From Symbiodinium natans (Eukaryota > Sar > Dinophyceae > Suessiales > Symbiodiniaceae), in assembly GCA_905221605.1 (NCBI GenBank), contig CAJNDS010002320.1, positions 258,440 through 322,439 on the forward strand: a stretch of DNA of 64,000 nucleotides, written 5' to 3'. Both the position numbers and the translations under genes were made by a program. Shown here in pieces: positions 40,880 through 52,693 of this stretch (within the stretch, counting starts at the first letter, position 1; the number at the start of each line of letters is the position of its first letter). The notes under the pieces are model-generated. The model ran no database searches, was not told the DNA's origin, and saw nothing but the letters and a program-made list of their open reading frames with translations.

Positions 40880-41165
40880 AATGGGCATTGCCATGCCCAC
40901 TTGTTTTTTTTGCAATGCCCACTTGGTGTTTTACCATGCGAACTTGGTTTTCTAGCATGCCCACGGCAAATTTACCAAAATGCCCTTGTGAAAATGGGCA
41001 TGGTGCAGTTTTCCGTGGGATGGTAAATTTCTCTGTGGGCATGGCAAAGTTTGCCGTGGGCATTGGGGAGGTGCCCACGGCCAACTTTACCATGCCCACG
41101 TCAAAATGTACCATGCCAACACAAAACTTTGACCATGCCCACAAAAGCCTGTACCAAGATGCCCT
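40880..41165. repeat. CATGCCCAC minisatellite with inverted halves
   Basis: The nonamer CATGCCCAC (or close variants) recurs roughly every 25-30 bp. It stands as CATGCCCAC in the outer parts and as the complement GTGGGCATG in the middle (about 40995-41065). Both strands read as repeated MPTxN/VGM peptides. I regard it as a structured repeat, not a gene. Confidence 0.7.
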
Positions 41166-41421
41166 TCGGTAGACCTTTCCCCGAGCATAGAAAAGTTTGC
41201 CGCACCGTAAACCCTAAACCCTAAACCCTAAACCCTAAACCCTAAACCCTAAACCCTAAACCCTAAACCCTAAACCCTAAACCCTAAACAACTTTCCCGG
41301 GGCCTCCCTGGGATGGGCTGTCCCGGGGCCCCCCCGCCCAGGACGCTCCGGGGTCCCGGGACCCCCAACATGCGTGCTTATGATTTCATGAAGTTGAAAC
41401 CAAAATATTTTCCCAAGATTA

Positions 41422-41558
41422 ATCACCTCCCCCTATTATTAAACACCCCCCTACCCCCTAATATTAAATACCCCCCATTATAGTTATATTATAGTATATT
41501 TGGGGGGGGATTTTAATATTAGGGGGTAGGGGGGTGTTTAATATTAGGGGGAGGGGAT
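41422..41558. repeat. Inverted repeat with 48 bp arms
   Basis: The left arm (41422-41469), with ATCACCTCCCCCTATTATTA, and the right arm (41510-41558), with TAATATTAGGGGGAGGGGAT, are near-exact complements around a 40 bp AT-rich loop. MITE-like or a potential hairpin. Confidence 0.8.
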
Positions 41559-41752
41559 TATTTCGAAACCAGAGTAGCGAGCTGAACTAGTGAATGCTTG
41601 AACTTGAGATACTGAAACCTAAACCCTAAACCGTAAACCCTCAACCCTAACCCCCAAACCCTAAACCTTAAACCCTAAACCCCAAACCCTAAACCCTAAA
41701 CCCTAAACCTGCAACACTGGGTTCGTCTTCGGGTGCACTAGACCCCCCATAT

Positions 41753-42054
41753 ACTTGGAGGTTCACGGTACTTATTCACCAGTTGTAGCTGTACTTATAA
41801 CTGTACTTGTAACCATATTGCGGCACTTAAGGGGCTTATAAGTGGGTTATTAGTACAGCAATAACTGGTTACTAAGTACCCCTAAACTCTAAACCCTAAA
41901 CCCTACACCCCAAACCCTAAACCCTAAACCCTAAACCCTAAACCCTAAACCCTAAACCCTGAACCCTAAACCCTAAACCCTAAACCCTAAACCCTGAACC
42001 CTAAACCCTAAACCCTAGACCCGATTCCCCTAAGTACCATGAACCTCCAAGTAG
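41753..42054. mobile_element. MITE interrupted by a telomere-like array with 9 bp duplication
   Basis: Left end ACTTGGAGGTTCACGGTACT and right end AGTACCATGAACCTCCAAGT. At 41881-42029 a CCCTAAA array of about 149 bp is inserted, flanked by CTAAGTACC at 41872-41880 and again at 42030-42038. Removing the array and one CTAAGTACC restores the structure of the copy at 39233-39387. Confidence 0.8.
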
Positions 42055-42371
42055 CGCGGTCTAGGAACGTGTGAGCTGTTGGCCAAGGAAGCCTGACTCA
42101 CCAGTTCCTAGGACCCAAAGTCGGGTTTAGGGTTTAGGGTTTAGGGTTTCGGGTTTAGGGTTTAGGGTTTAGGGTTTCGGGTTTAAGGTAAGGGTTTAGG
42201 GTTTCGGGCTACTAGGACCCAGAGAAGGCCCCTGTTTGCTTTTTTAAAGGGTTTAGAGTTCCTTCTAAGCCCCTTTAAACCCCGAAATGGGGGCACCCGT
42301 TTCTTGTTTATTCCTGGGTTTTCCGACTTCTCGCCGAGGCCAGCTGCGGTGTCCGCAACGTTTCAATACCG

Positions 42372-42471
42372 TAAGGGTCCATGTACTTCATTATTGTGTA
42401 CTTGGGTTTTGAAGTCCCTAAATAGGAGTTCAAGGCCCAAGTATTCCCTATCTAGGTACATGGACCCTTAG
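42372..42471. mobile_element. MITE-like element, GG(A/G)TCCATGTAC family
   Basis: Ends TAAGGGTCCATGTACTT and GGTACATGGACCCTTA are inverted. Confidence 0.7.
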
Positions 42472-42788
42472 GGACATGCCATGTATATAGACCTCCCCGA
42501 ACAGCTCCACTCGGTAGGCCCTTGCGACATTTCATCGTTTTCTCTTAAACCCCAAACCCTAAACCCTAAACCCTAAACCCTAAACCCTAAACCCTAAACC
42601 CTAAACCCTAAACCCTAACCCCTAAGCCCTAAGCCCTTAGCCCTTAGCCCTAAAACCTTAAATCCCCCTTAGCCCCAAAACCTAAAGCCCAAGCTGGGCA
42701 TCATCTTCTCTCAAGCCCTAGATCCGAAACCCTAAACCCCAAACCCTAAGACGGGTCTAAGAGGATCATCTTCAGGAATGTGTTTCCT

Positions 42789-42895
42789 TTGTGGTGCTTT
42801 ACTGTAACTTTAGATCTTTACCCTTTGTGGGTTTATTGGGTTTCTTAATAAGGCAGCTAAAAGTTTAATTTATAGCTCCCCTCCTGAGTGCAGCC
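42789..42895. repeat. Dispersed repeat, copy 1 (second copy at 45014-45118)
   Basis: TACTGTAACTTTAGATC and GGGTTTATTGGGTTTCTTA occur in both copies over about 100 bp with roughly 90% identity by eye. Confidence 0.75.
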
Positions 42896-43021
42896 AAGTT
42901 TCAGTGGGGTTTAAGGGCCATCCTAGTCTAGGAAGTGTCGGGAATCAATGACATCAGGGAACCCGCTGGCGATTCAAAGTCCTCAAAATCGCCAATGGTG
43001 GCAGCATCCGGCAGGTGCTTC

Positions 43022-43165
43022 GGGTTTAGGGTTTAGGGTTTAGGGTTTAGGGTTTAGGGTTTAGGGTTTAGGGTTTAGGGTTTAGGGTTTAGGGTTTAGG
43101 GTTTAGGGTTTAGGGTTTAGGGTTTAGGGTTTAGGGTTTAGGGTGTAGGGTGTAGGGTGTAGGGA
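43022..43165 (+). repeat. Telomere-like array (TTTAGGG)
   Basis: About 17 perfect TTTAGGG units followed by a few TGTAGGG units. Confidence 0.95.
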
Positions 43166-43169
43166 TTAG

Positions 43170-43935
43170 GGTTTGCAAGGTGCAATGGCGCAAGTCGAGT
43201 AGAGTCGACCCCGGAATCTGCCGCCAATGTTTCGTACAATACTGCCTTTGTACCTTAAATGACTGCGGGTTGGAGCCACGGCCCAACTTTACCCCTTTTC
43301 TTTGCGAGTGCGCCAAAGGTTTCCGCACTTCGAAGTGAAGAGAAAGCTGATGCATGTGTTGGTCCTGTCCGTAGGCTTTAGAAAGGAATCGGAATTCAAC
43401 AGATAGCTGCATTAACGAACCTGCTTATGAAAGAGAAGGAGGTTACATGTGCAAGGAGCACTTCCTTTTCACACAGATGACCTAAAGTCAACAGTCACGC
43501 TTCAAGATGCGAGGACAACTTACGGTATTCTAAAAAACATGGTTGGTGAATTGCAGGGCAAAAAATGCCAGACCTGTTCATAAGCATGTTGGGTTGGTCG
43601 AGCGGTCGATTTGATGAGTTCATCGACTTTGCGCAGTCAGACACGCGGGTGCCATGGGCAAGCTGCTTGAGAAATCGAGCAGACGCCAACATATGTGCAT
43701 ACTTATAAACAGATGGCAAGGGTAGTTATGTGAAACAGTAAGAACAACTCACAACACGGAACAGCCAAACCATCGGACACAATCAATGTTGAAGCGACAA
43801 AAACAACAATGCAACATTGCACGAAGACATGACGGGAACACATGAAACCACTACATGCGCGTGGCTTTCCGCAAAGCTCGCTCACCTTGCCGCCAGCCTG
43901 CTGTACGAGACACCGTTTGCTAGAGAGGGAGCAGT
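43170..43935. other. Array-free island, nothing recognised
   Basis: Some 750 bp without telomere-like units. Short open frames on the minus strand carry no recognisable motif. Confidence 0.4.
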
Positions 43936-44518
43936 TGCCTAAACCCTAAACCCTAAACCCTTAACCCTAAACCCCAGGTCCATGGGCAACAATGCTGTTT
44001 CAGTGGCTGCATGGCATTGCAAGGTTTGCATCGTGTTTTTTCCATGGCGGCTACAGCTGCACAAATAGCGTGCAGTGCTGGCACGAGTGACAGATAAGTG
44101 CCACCAGGCTGCTATGATAACGAGCTGGGCTTCTGAAGGCGGATGAGGGGAGCACAGCCTTCGTCCGCTGCAGCAAGCCGCGCTTGCTCGGTGAGGGAGT
44201 AGTCTGGCAACAGATCTCTCACAGTTTCCCACTCTTGCTGTTGGATCTGCGGTTGACGCATGTCCAAGTGCCGCGCCCCCACTTGGCGGCAATGCCCTGT
44301 AAGATACAGCGGAGATAAGATGTGCGTGTTCCGCATCTCTTCGAAAGCTAGCCTTTGTGCCGGATGACAGGCTCCGTCAGCAGCACTTGTCATCTTGGTA
44401 GCTGGCGGCTTGCACAGTCCTCTGAGAGCTCATTGCTTGGACCCGCCAGCGAGTTAATGCGCGCTGGCGGGGATTGCAAGGAAAGGCGCAAACACTGTCG
44501 GAGCCAGGGATTCTCTCC

Positions 44519-44716
44519 CCTAAACCCTAAACCCTGAACCCTGAACCCTGAACCCTGAACCTTGAACCCTAAACCCTGAACCCTGAACCTTGAACCCTAA
44601 ACCCTAAACCCTAAACCCTAAACCCTAAACCCTAAACCCTAAACCCTAAACCCTAAACCCTAAACCCTAAACCCTAAACCCTAAACCCTAAACCCTAAAC
44701 CCTAAACCCTAACCCT
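44519..44716 (-). repeat. Telomere-like array, one of the longest in the window
   Basis: About 28 units: CCCTGAA variants first, then some 19 perfect CCCTAAA units. Confidence 0.95.
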
Positions 44717-45013
44717 CCTCATCCCTGCCATCCCATGAGCTGTGCGGGAGCTGAAGAACTGAAGCCTCACGAAGCCTCCCTGTCCAGGCAGGGCTGAGCA
44801 GCACAATCGGCATGCAGCCGGCTGCCTTTTTACACCGAGAAGGCGAGGATTTAGGGTTTAGGGTGTAGGGTTTTGGGTTTAGGGTTTAGGGTTTGGGGTT
44901 TAGGGTTGCTTAGAGACGTGAGCAGATGTGTGGGAACTGGGCTCAATGCGCATCATTGAACTGTCGATTCAGAAGTAGAGCTGAGCTGCTGTTGCACCCA
45001 ACCACTACGATTT

Positions 45014-45118
45014 CTTTGTGGTACTTTACTGTAACTTTAGATCCTTACCTTTTTTGGGTTTATTGGGTTTCTTATTAAGGCAGCTAAAAGTTTAATTTAC
45101 AGCTTCCTGAGTGCAGCC
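45014..45118. repeat. Dispersed repeat, copy 2
   Basis: Diverged copy of 42789-42895. Confidence 0.75.
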
Positions 45119-45206
45119 AAGATTTGCGTAAGAGCCACCCAACATCTTAAAGAATAGATAGATCCCTATATGTTGCCCTTATAGGATTTGTTGTTGTTGT
45201 TGTTTT

Positions 45207-45207
<1 letters not shown>

Positions 45208-45247
<40 letters not shown>
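45208..45247. repeat. Poly-T followed by poly-G tract
   Basis: T run, one C, then about 30 G. Similar T-then-G tracts occur at 50463-50487 and 56036-56062, a poly-G run at 31384-31402 and a poly-C run at 55048-55078. Their exact lengths are doubtful in any sequencing technology. Confidence 0.7.
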
Positions 45248-45248
<1 letters not shown>

Positions 45249-45303
45249 CTCGTAATTAGGCAAACAGTCGTACACAGTCAGGGCACGCACATGCATAGTA
45301 TCA

Positions 45304-45579
45304 ATGCAGCACGGAAAGGGACAAGACGCTGTGTGGCCATCGAAGTTATTCACCGGCCCGGTTTTTTGCGTGCTAGACAAGCACATGCTGCACAGGGTCG
45401 CCAGCACAGCGAACGAACGCATCCGTGGGGATCAATTTTGGTCGTGTGTAAAACTATACCGCGAATCAGGATTTGCGAGGGTTTGCATCAGCGTGGCTGT
45501 AAATCGCGGGGCTTTGCGGGAAGAAGTAGTCGCGAAATTTCTCTACAACAGGGCCTGGGCTAGCTTCAGACAACGATGA
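45304..45579 (+). other. 91-codon open stretch, possible exon relic
   Basis: Balanced composition (FCVLDKHMLHRVASTANERI, FARVCISVAVNRGALREEVV), so more protein-like than other frames of this region, but no known domain and no partner exon was found. The surrounding stretch 45.25-46.85 kb is otherwise array-free and without a supported gene. Confidence 0.25.
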
Positions 45580-47095
45580 TTCGGATCTGGGTATAATGGA
45601 GTTCGACATGCCAGCTGCAGCGCTGGAAGTCCGGCGCGGTCCCGCATTTCTGCGAACGCAAGGTCGTCATGATAGTCTAGCAAAGCAAGTGGGTATGTTC
45701 CCCCAAAGCCCTCCGCAAAACTTCTGCGTATGGTTTTTAAGACTCATCCAGGCTTCGATCCTTTCCATGATCCAAGCTTCGGTCCTTCCCGTGTACCACC
45801 GTGGCCTTTTGCTTGAGCCCCCTTTCCAATCGGTCAGTAGGTCTATGATCTAACAAGCACACAAGCAAGTCCATGGCACGGAGGGCGGGGGGTGGGGAGA
45901 TGGTATGTGGGGGGTTTTACGGGGCCCCAAAAATAGACCCCCAAATTGTAGGATTCCCTGGAAAATTTCGAGCCCAGATACGGAAGTCGCTGCGATTTCT
46001 TGGCGTGTTGCGATGCTCTATAGCCGTTCTTCCACAGAGAACTTTCGGGGGATTCCCTGATAATAAGGACCCCGAAAAAGGTACCCACCCCCCAATTTCG
46101 GAAACCCCGATCTGTGTCGGCAGGAGAGCCATCTCCACCTCGAAGCCAGATGATGCTATGCACTGGATGCGTGCTGATATGATTTGTTGATGCTCCTGCC
46201 AACCCTTTCTTCACTTAATTCCACCTGAAAGCCCATAGATAGGGGGGGGTCAATCGATTAAGTTGTTTGAAGAATTTTTAGGTGTTGGGATAGTACCTAC
46301 AGTTTAAAGCCTTAAAGCCTCAATGTGCAAGCACCATGGTCACTGGATCCTATGGCACATGCCCAGGCATGTACTTTGGGCCTCCCGGTAGAGCCCACTA
46401 GAAAGAAGACGAGCCTTTTCGATTCCACGGAATCAAGCACCATCAGGACATGTAGAGTCAACAGCCCAAGCGGAGGATCTTCCATGGAACTAAGGCTCGA
46501 ACTGTTGAATATGGGGGGGTTACGAAGTTTACGAAAATGAAGAACCCCTAGAATAGACGCCCATATAGTAGGATTCCCTCCTAGCAGTTTTGCATTACGT
46601 GAGCATGCAATAGTAAGAAGCAAGATGTCATGTGCTGTGAATGTAGTTGTTTTTGTTGGTGTAAAAGCACTGTAACGTAATAACGCATCATAATATTTGT
46701 TCATGCAGTGTCGTGTAGCGTAGTGCAGCAGAACGCAATGCAATGCATATAGAAGCCTTGCTCTTGTCCTCGCATGCCCTGGTTGACTTCTTGGGTCTCC
46801 GTCATCCGTTCTGTGTTTCAGTTCTGAACAGACATGGACAGTCCGTTGCCTGAACGGTATTCTCCCCCTCCCCAGGTCCCCCAATATCCTAAATTAAACC
46901 CTAAACCCTAAACCCCAAACCCTAAACCATCACAAACACTTGGAGTTCAAGGTCCCACACCTGAACGAGACGACCCAACACCCTCACCAAAATCCGGGGT
47001 TTAGGGTGCCCGAAATCCCAGACCCCAGACTTTCGACGTAAATAGTTTCAGCCGAAGCCCAGGACCCTTAGAGCAGCAAAGCCATGGCTTTGTCC

Positions 47096-47250
47096 CTATA
47101 CCCTATACCCTAAACCCTAAACCCTAAACCCTAAACCCTAAACCCTAAACCCTAAACCCTAAACCCTAAACCCTAAACCCTAAACCCTAAACCCTAAACC
47201 CTAAACCCTAAACCCTAAACCCTAAACCCCAAACCCTAAACCCTAAACCC
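47096..47250 (-). repeat. Telomere-like array (CCCTAAA)
   Basis: About 21 units, nearly uniform, preceded by CCCTATA variants. Confidence 0.9.
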
Positions 47251-47278
47251 CTTTTCTGCTTTCCAACGGAAGCTACAC

Positions 47279-47386
47279 GGTCCCTTGATATGGTGGCTTA
47301 CCTTCTTTAAAGGGTTGCGTGGCACGGACTCTTGGCTTCATTAGGTATATGAGGGTTCCGTACTTCCGGGTCCATATCAAGGGACC
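47279..47386. mobile_element. MITE-like element, GGTCCCTTGATATGG ends
   Basis: GGTCCCTTGATATGG at 47279-47293 is the exact reverse complement of 47372-47386. C-strand arrays stand on both sides. Confidence 0.75.
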
Positions 47387-48963
47387 CCGCAAACCCTAAA
47401 CCCTGACCCCGCAACCCTAAACCCTAAACCCCAAACCCCAAACCCTAAACCCTAAACCCTAAACCCCAAACCCTAAACCCTAAACCCTAAACCCCAAACC
47501 CCAAGCCCCAAGCCTCAAACCTTGGCATGCCTTGCGGGGGCTCAGGTCCAACAAGCAAGCTCTCCGAGCTGCAGCAGCGTCTCAGCCCACACAACTCCGC
47601 AAGCCAACGTTGGGGATTTAGGATTTAGGGAGGGTTTAGGGTTTAGGGTTTAGGGTTTAGGGTTTAGGGTTCAGGGTTTAGGGTTTAGGGTTTAGGGTTT
47701 AGGGTTTAAGGTTGATGCGAGACTCCGCACCTGGGGTCGGGTGGTTGGGTTTAAGGCTTAGGGTTTATGATTTTGGAGCTTAGGGTTTAGGATCTGGGGT
47801 TGGTGTTCAGGGTTTAGGGCCTAAGGTGGTGTGTAGGGTGTAAATAGGGTTGGTGTCGAAAGTTTGTAGAGTTCAGGGGGTTACACGTTTAGGATTTACA
47901 TGTAGGGTTAGGGGTGTGTATGGACGCGAATTTCAAAGCGCTCTGCACCCTGAAACCTCCTGAGAAATGCTAGAGTTCAGGGTTTGGCATTTAGAGTTTA
48001 GGGTTTACAGGGTTTAGGGTTTTAGGGTTTAGGGCTTGGGTTCAGGGTTTAGGGTTTAGAGTTTAGGGTTCTGGGTTTAGGGGTGCAAGTTGGTGCATCT
48101 GGTGCGAGGCCTTGGTGTCTGAGGGGTTTTGTTTGGGTTTTGGGGGGGTTTACGGTTTAGGGGCCCGCACCGCTACGTCCGAGCCCCCTAAACGTTCGGC
48201 CGCAAGCCCTAAACCCTAAACCCTAAACCCTAAACCCTAAACCCTAAACCCTAAGCCCTAAGCCCTAAGCCCTAGACCCTAGACATCACGGCCAGGCTCT
48301 GTGCAGAAACTGCTCGCGAAGCGGAGCTTGCCTTTGGGAAGCACTAATCTTCGGAAGCGGGAGGGGGCTGGAGTCTGCAGGAACCGCCTCAGGCTTCAGG
48401 GCTCAGGGCATTTTAGCGAATTTCAGGGTGCAGCTTAGTCTTCAGAGTTTGGAACTTGGAACGTTTACGGCTTGGAGACCTTATAAGCTAGAAAATATAA
48501 GCCCTGTAAACCCTGTAAATTTTAGAGATCACCCAAGCTCCGGAACCCCCCGCAAACTCCTGATTCTAGGGAGTTTTTGCACCCAAGGTGACTGGCTTGA
48601 AAGCCACTCGTGGTCGCGGTGCCCCCAGCTAGTCCGGCTTGGGTTTAGGGCTTATACTTGTAGGGGTTTATAGGGGTTGCAGGGTGTATGGGGTTTGTAG
48701 GGTTTGTAGGTTTTGTAGGGTTTGTAGGGTTTGTAGGGTTTGCAGGGCTGATGATTAGGGTTCTTTAGGGTTTACAGGGTTTGCAGGGCTTACAGGGTTT
48801 ATAGGGTTTTTATCGGGTTTATAGGGTATGATCCGGAAAGTCTGTTCCGTGCAGGTGCCTTCAAGTAGGACAAGTGTACTGAGGCACACGGGGCTGATCT
48901 AAGCTCCGGGCCCTTCTTTCGAATCCCTAAACTGAAGGACTCTTGACTATACGTCAATATCTC

Positions 48964-49155
48964 CGAACCCTAAACCCTAAACCCTGAACCCTACCCTAAA
49001 CCCTAAGCCCTAAGCCCTAAGCCCTAAGCCCTAAACCCTAAACCCTAAACCCTAAACCCTAAACCCTAAACCCTAAACCCTAAACCCTAAACCCTAAACC
49101 CTAAACCCTAAACCCTAAACCCTAAACCCTAAACCCTAAACCCTAAACCCTAGAC
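48964..49155 (-). repeat. Telomere-like array with CCCTAAG block
   Basis: About 26 units; four CCCTAAG variants in a row near the start. Confidence 0.95.
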
Positions 49156-49279
49156 CTGAAGTTCCCCGAAATTGGGGGGCCGGAGGTGAAGTGATCGGAG
49201 GCACCTCGATGAGGATGTGCTAGGTGATGCGTGAAAGATCTCGTCAAAGAGGAGAAAAACTCTGTGGGTCAAAATGCTC

Positions 49280-49436
49280 TCCCTCCCCCCCCTCCCTCTC
49301 CCTCTCCCCCTTGCCCTCGCCCTCGTCCTCTCTTTCGCCCTCTTCCTCGAGGGTTTAGGGTTTAGGGTTTAGGGTTTAGGGTTTAGGGTTTAGGGTGCCC
49401 TCGCCCTCTCCCTCTCCCTTTCCCTCTCCCTCTCTG
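49280..49436. repeat. CCCTCT satellite interrupted by a TTTAGGG array
   Basis: A pyrimidine tract of CCCTCT/CCCTCG units is split at 49351-49396 by about six TTTAGGG units in the opposite strand sense, then resumes with GCCCTCGCCCTC. Confidence 0.8.
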
Positions 49437-49482
49437 GACGAAGGGTCTCCGGGCGGCGGGAACTAAACCCCCCAAGGTCCAA

Positions 49483-49600
49483 GCCCTAAACCCTAAACCC
49501 TAGCCCTAAACCCTAAACCCTAAACCCTAAACCCTAAACCCTAAACCCTAAACCCTAAACCCTAAACCCTAAACCCTAAACCCTAAACCCTAAACCCTAC
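49483..49600 (-). repeat. Telomere-like array (CCCTAAA)
   Basis: About 16 units, nearly uniform. Confidence 0.9.
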
Positions 49601-51092
49601 AAACTACTATTTGTTCACCTCCCCCAAAAAAACAAAAAGGACATAGTCTTCCGTATTCTATAAGGGCCATATAGGGAGTATTCTTCCGTATGTTTGGGTG
49701 CTAAGCAAATGGTCGTAATCGGATCCTGGTTCTAAACCCTAAAAGCCCTGAAACCCTAAAACCCTAAACCCAAAATAACCTGAACCCTAAACCCTAAACC
49801 CTAAACCCTAAACCCTAAACCCTAAACCCGCTGGTCGTAGTCGGATCCCGTTTCCTGGCTGCCAAGGTGGCCGCGGCCGCGGAAGGCGCTAGCTCTCTGC
49901 AGCAAAAAGGAGTTCAAGGCAGCCCCTCGAAATTCCCCCTGGACCCTAAAACCCTAAACCCTATAAAACCCTCAACCCTAAACTAAACCCTAAAACCCTA
50001 AACCCCAAACCCTAAACCCCAAACCCTAAACCCTAAACCCTATAAAACCCTGAACCTATAAAACCCTCAACCCTAAAAAACCTGAAACCCCTAAGAGCCC
50101 TGAACCCCAATCCTGAGAGGCCTGGCCCCCAAGCTTCGAAGCAAAGGAGGTCCCAACGCGGCCCTAAAGAAAGCCTGCGAGCCCGCACATTCTTGGGACC
50201 TGAAACCCTCAATTCTCTGTTTAGGGTTTAGGGTTTAGGGTTTAGGGTTTAGGGTTTAGGGTTTAGGGTTTAGGGTTTAGGGTTTAGCGTAGGACACCAA
50301 GCCACGTCCTGAGGCCCCCAAAACCCTCGAAGCCGCAACTCTCCGCGTACCTTTGTGCCGTGCGTTTGCGGAGCACTGAAGACTTTGGGGCTTTCTTCGG
50401 TGTTTAGGGCTTGTAAGGTTTAGGGCTTTTAGGGTTTAGGGCGTTTAGGGTTTAGATAGCGTTTTTTTTTTTTTTTTGGGGGGGGGGTTCCTATAATCAG
50501 GACATTCGTAGTTGGGGCCTGTAGTAGGGGTACTATTTTGAGAAAGATACCCATGTGTGGGCCATGGGCTTCGATTGGACACGTGCACATGAGGGCTCCA
50601 TAGAGGCACCACCACCCAGGGCCCCTACTCAGGGTGTCTTTGTAAGGACCTTACACCCTAAACCCTAAACCAGAAGCCCTAAGCCCTAGACCCTAAACCC
50701 TATAACCATAAACCCTAACCTTCAACCGCTTATCCTAAACCCCGAAACCTCAACCCTCAACCCTAAACTCTCGAACCCTCGAACCCAAGCATCCTCAAGC
50801 GCAAGGGACTAAAGGAGGGCCCCTTATATGGCATCTTAGGGGTTCATTTAGGGGGTTCTTTAGGGGGTATATATCGGGTGTACATGGAGGGGTTGGGTTC
50901 CCTTATGAACCCCTTTAAACAAAAAAGGGTACCCTTTTTAATCCTGGGTTGCTGAGCATCCTAGATACCCTAACCCCTAAACGCCTGAAACCTCGCAGCC
51001 GCGGGCTCACTGGCCCAACATGCGTGCCGCATGGCTGGCAGCCCTGCTGGCCGCCAGCGCATTGGTCGGAAATGGGGGGTTGGGATAAACCC

Positions 51093-51178
51093 TGCCCAGT
51101 AGGGCCCTTATTCCCTTTTTGGGGGGTTAGGTTCCCAAAAAAGGGCACCCTTTTTAGTCCCAGGTTACTGGGCAACCC
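51093..51178. mobile_element. MITE-like element, GCCCAGTAGGG family
   Basis: GCCCAGTAGGGCCCTTATTCC on the left faces GGTTACTGGGCA on the right; the centre has GGGTTAGGTTCCC. Relatives: about 50886-50960, 52230-52305 (runs into an array), 56101-56206, 58040-58115. The centre itself holds a GGTTAGG seed close to the telomere unit. Confidence 0.6.
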
Positions 51179-51593
51179 AGTAAACCCTAAGCCCTAAACC
51201 CTAAACCTTGGGGGCCCTCTCTTGCATCACTCCTCTGCCTCGCACCCCATGTCCATTATAAACGCCAATCCCCGATTCCCAGACACAAGATTTAGGGTCC
51301 GGGATTTAGGGTTTTTGGGCTCAGGGTTCATAGGACTCTATATAGTTAAGGTTATCTACCATGGGCCATTCGGATGGTCCCTTACGGGTCCCTTAACCTG
51401 TTTTGAAGGGATTTAAAGGGCTCCGCAGTATTGGCCCTTATTCTGTATAGTGTATGTAAGGGTAGTTATATAACAGGGGACCCAAATTAAAGGCCCATAC
51501 CTTTGGATCCCGCACAGACTCCCTCAACAGAATCCCCCAAAAAGACGCCAGCAGTGGCCGCTGGGCCTCACAATCCCCTTCATAGTGGGCGAG

Positions 51594-51684
51594 TTCTTCG
51601 TAGGGAATGAGGGAGTGAGGTACCCTATATAGTCCCTTAAGGGGTATATATAGGGCCCTAGTACCCTCACTCCAAACGAAGAAT
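51594..51684. mobile_element. MITE-like palindrome, GGAATGAGGG family
   Basis: TTCTTCGTAGGGAATGAGG on the left, CTCACTCCAAACGAAGAA on the right. Confidence 0.7.
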
Positions 51685-52424
51685 CAGGCTGACAAGCCCC
51701 GGTAGAAAGCCCCTTTCGGGCGTCATGGCCCATCCTGGCACTGCCTACAAGCTTTCTGCGCCACGTGGGTTTAGGGTTTAGGGTTTAGGGTTTAGGGTTT
51801 AGGGTTTAGGGTTTAGGGGTTTAGGGTTTAGGGTTTAAGGGTTTAGGGTTTAGGGTTTGGGGTTTAGGGTTTAGGGTTGAGGCCTATCAGCCGCCCTATC
51901 AGCCTTGTAGGAGCCCTAACAGAGGCGCAGCGGCCGTGCAAAGCAACGAAGCGCGCCGCGGTCAGGCGGTGCCGGGGGGAGGAGTTTAGGGCCCCGAAGC
52001 CCTAAACCCTAAACCCAAAACCCTAAGCCCTAAATCCTAAACCCTAAACCCTAAACCCTAAACCCTGAACCCTGAACCCTAAACCCTAAAGCCTAAGAGA
52101 GCGGAAAGGTGGAAGGGTTTTGGGATGTTTGCGGCTTCACCCTCAGCCGTAAACCCCGAGCCCTACACCCTGTACCTGGTGGTTCAGGCTTTAAGCATTA
52201 TGGGTGGGGTGGAGCTAGGACCCAGAGTAGGCCTTATTCACTTTTTCAGGGTTTAGGTTCCCGTATGAGCCCCGTTAAACCAAAAAGGTTACCCTCTCTA
52301 TTTCAGGGTTTAGGGTTTAGGGTTTAGGGTTTAGGGTTTAGGGTTTAGGGTTTAGGGTTCTAGGGAGGGTGGAAGCGGGGAGTGTGGTTGTTATGACCTC
52401 CAAGCTCCAAAAAGCCGCTAACTT

Positions 52425-52584
52425 CTTGGCAGCCCAGTGGTGCCCTTTTCAGTTTTTTGTTTAGGGTTTAGGGTTTGGGGTTTCGGCTTTAGGGTTTAGG
52501 GTTTAGGGTTTAGGGTTTAGGGTTTAGGGTTTAGGGACCCCTAAAAGGGTGCCCTGATTATAATCTGTTTACTCGGCTACTAAG
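52425..52584. mobile_element. CTTGGCAGC-family MITE interrupted by a telomere-like array
   Basis: Left end CTTGGCAGCCCAGTGGTGCC, right end GTTTACTCGGCTACTAAG. A TTTAGGG array occupies about 52456-52537. In the copy at 36865 the inserted array has the opposite orientation. Confidence 0.65.
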
Positions 52585-52693
52585 ACTCGGATCCCCGCTA
52601 GGTATGAGGGTTGGGGGGGTCAGGCAACCTCGAAACCCCACGCCCAAACCCTAAACTTGAACCCGACACCCCCAGACCCCAGTTATCACGGTT

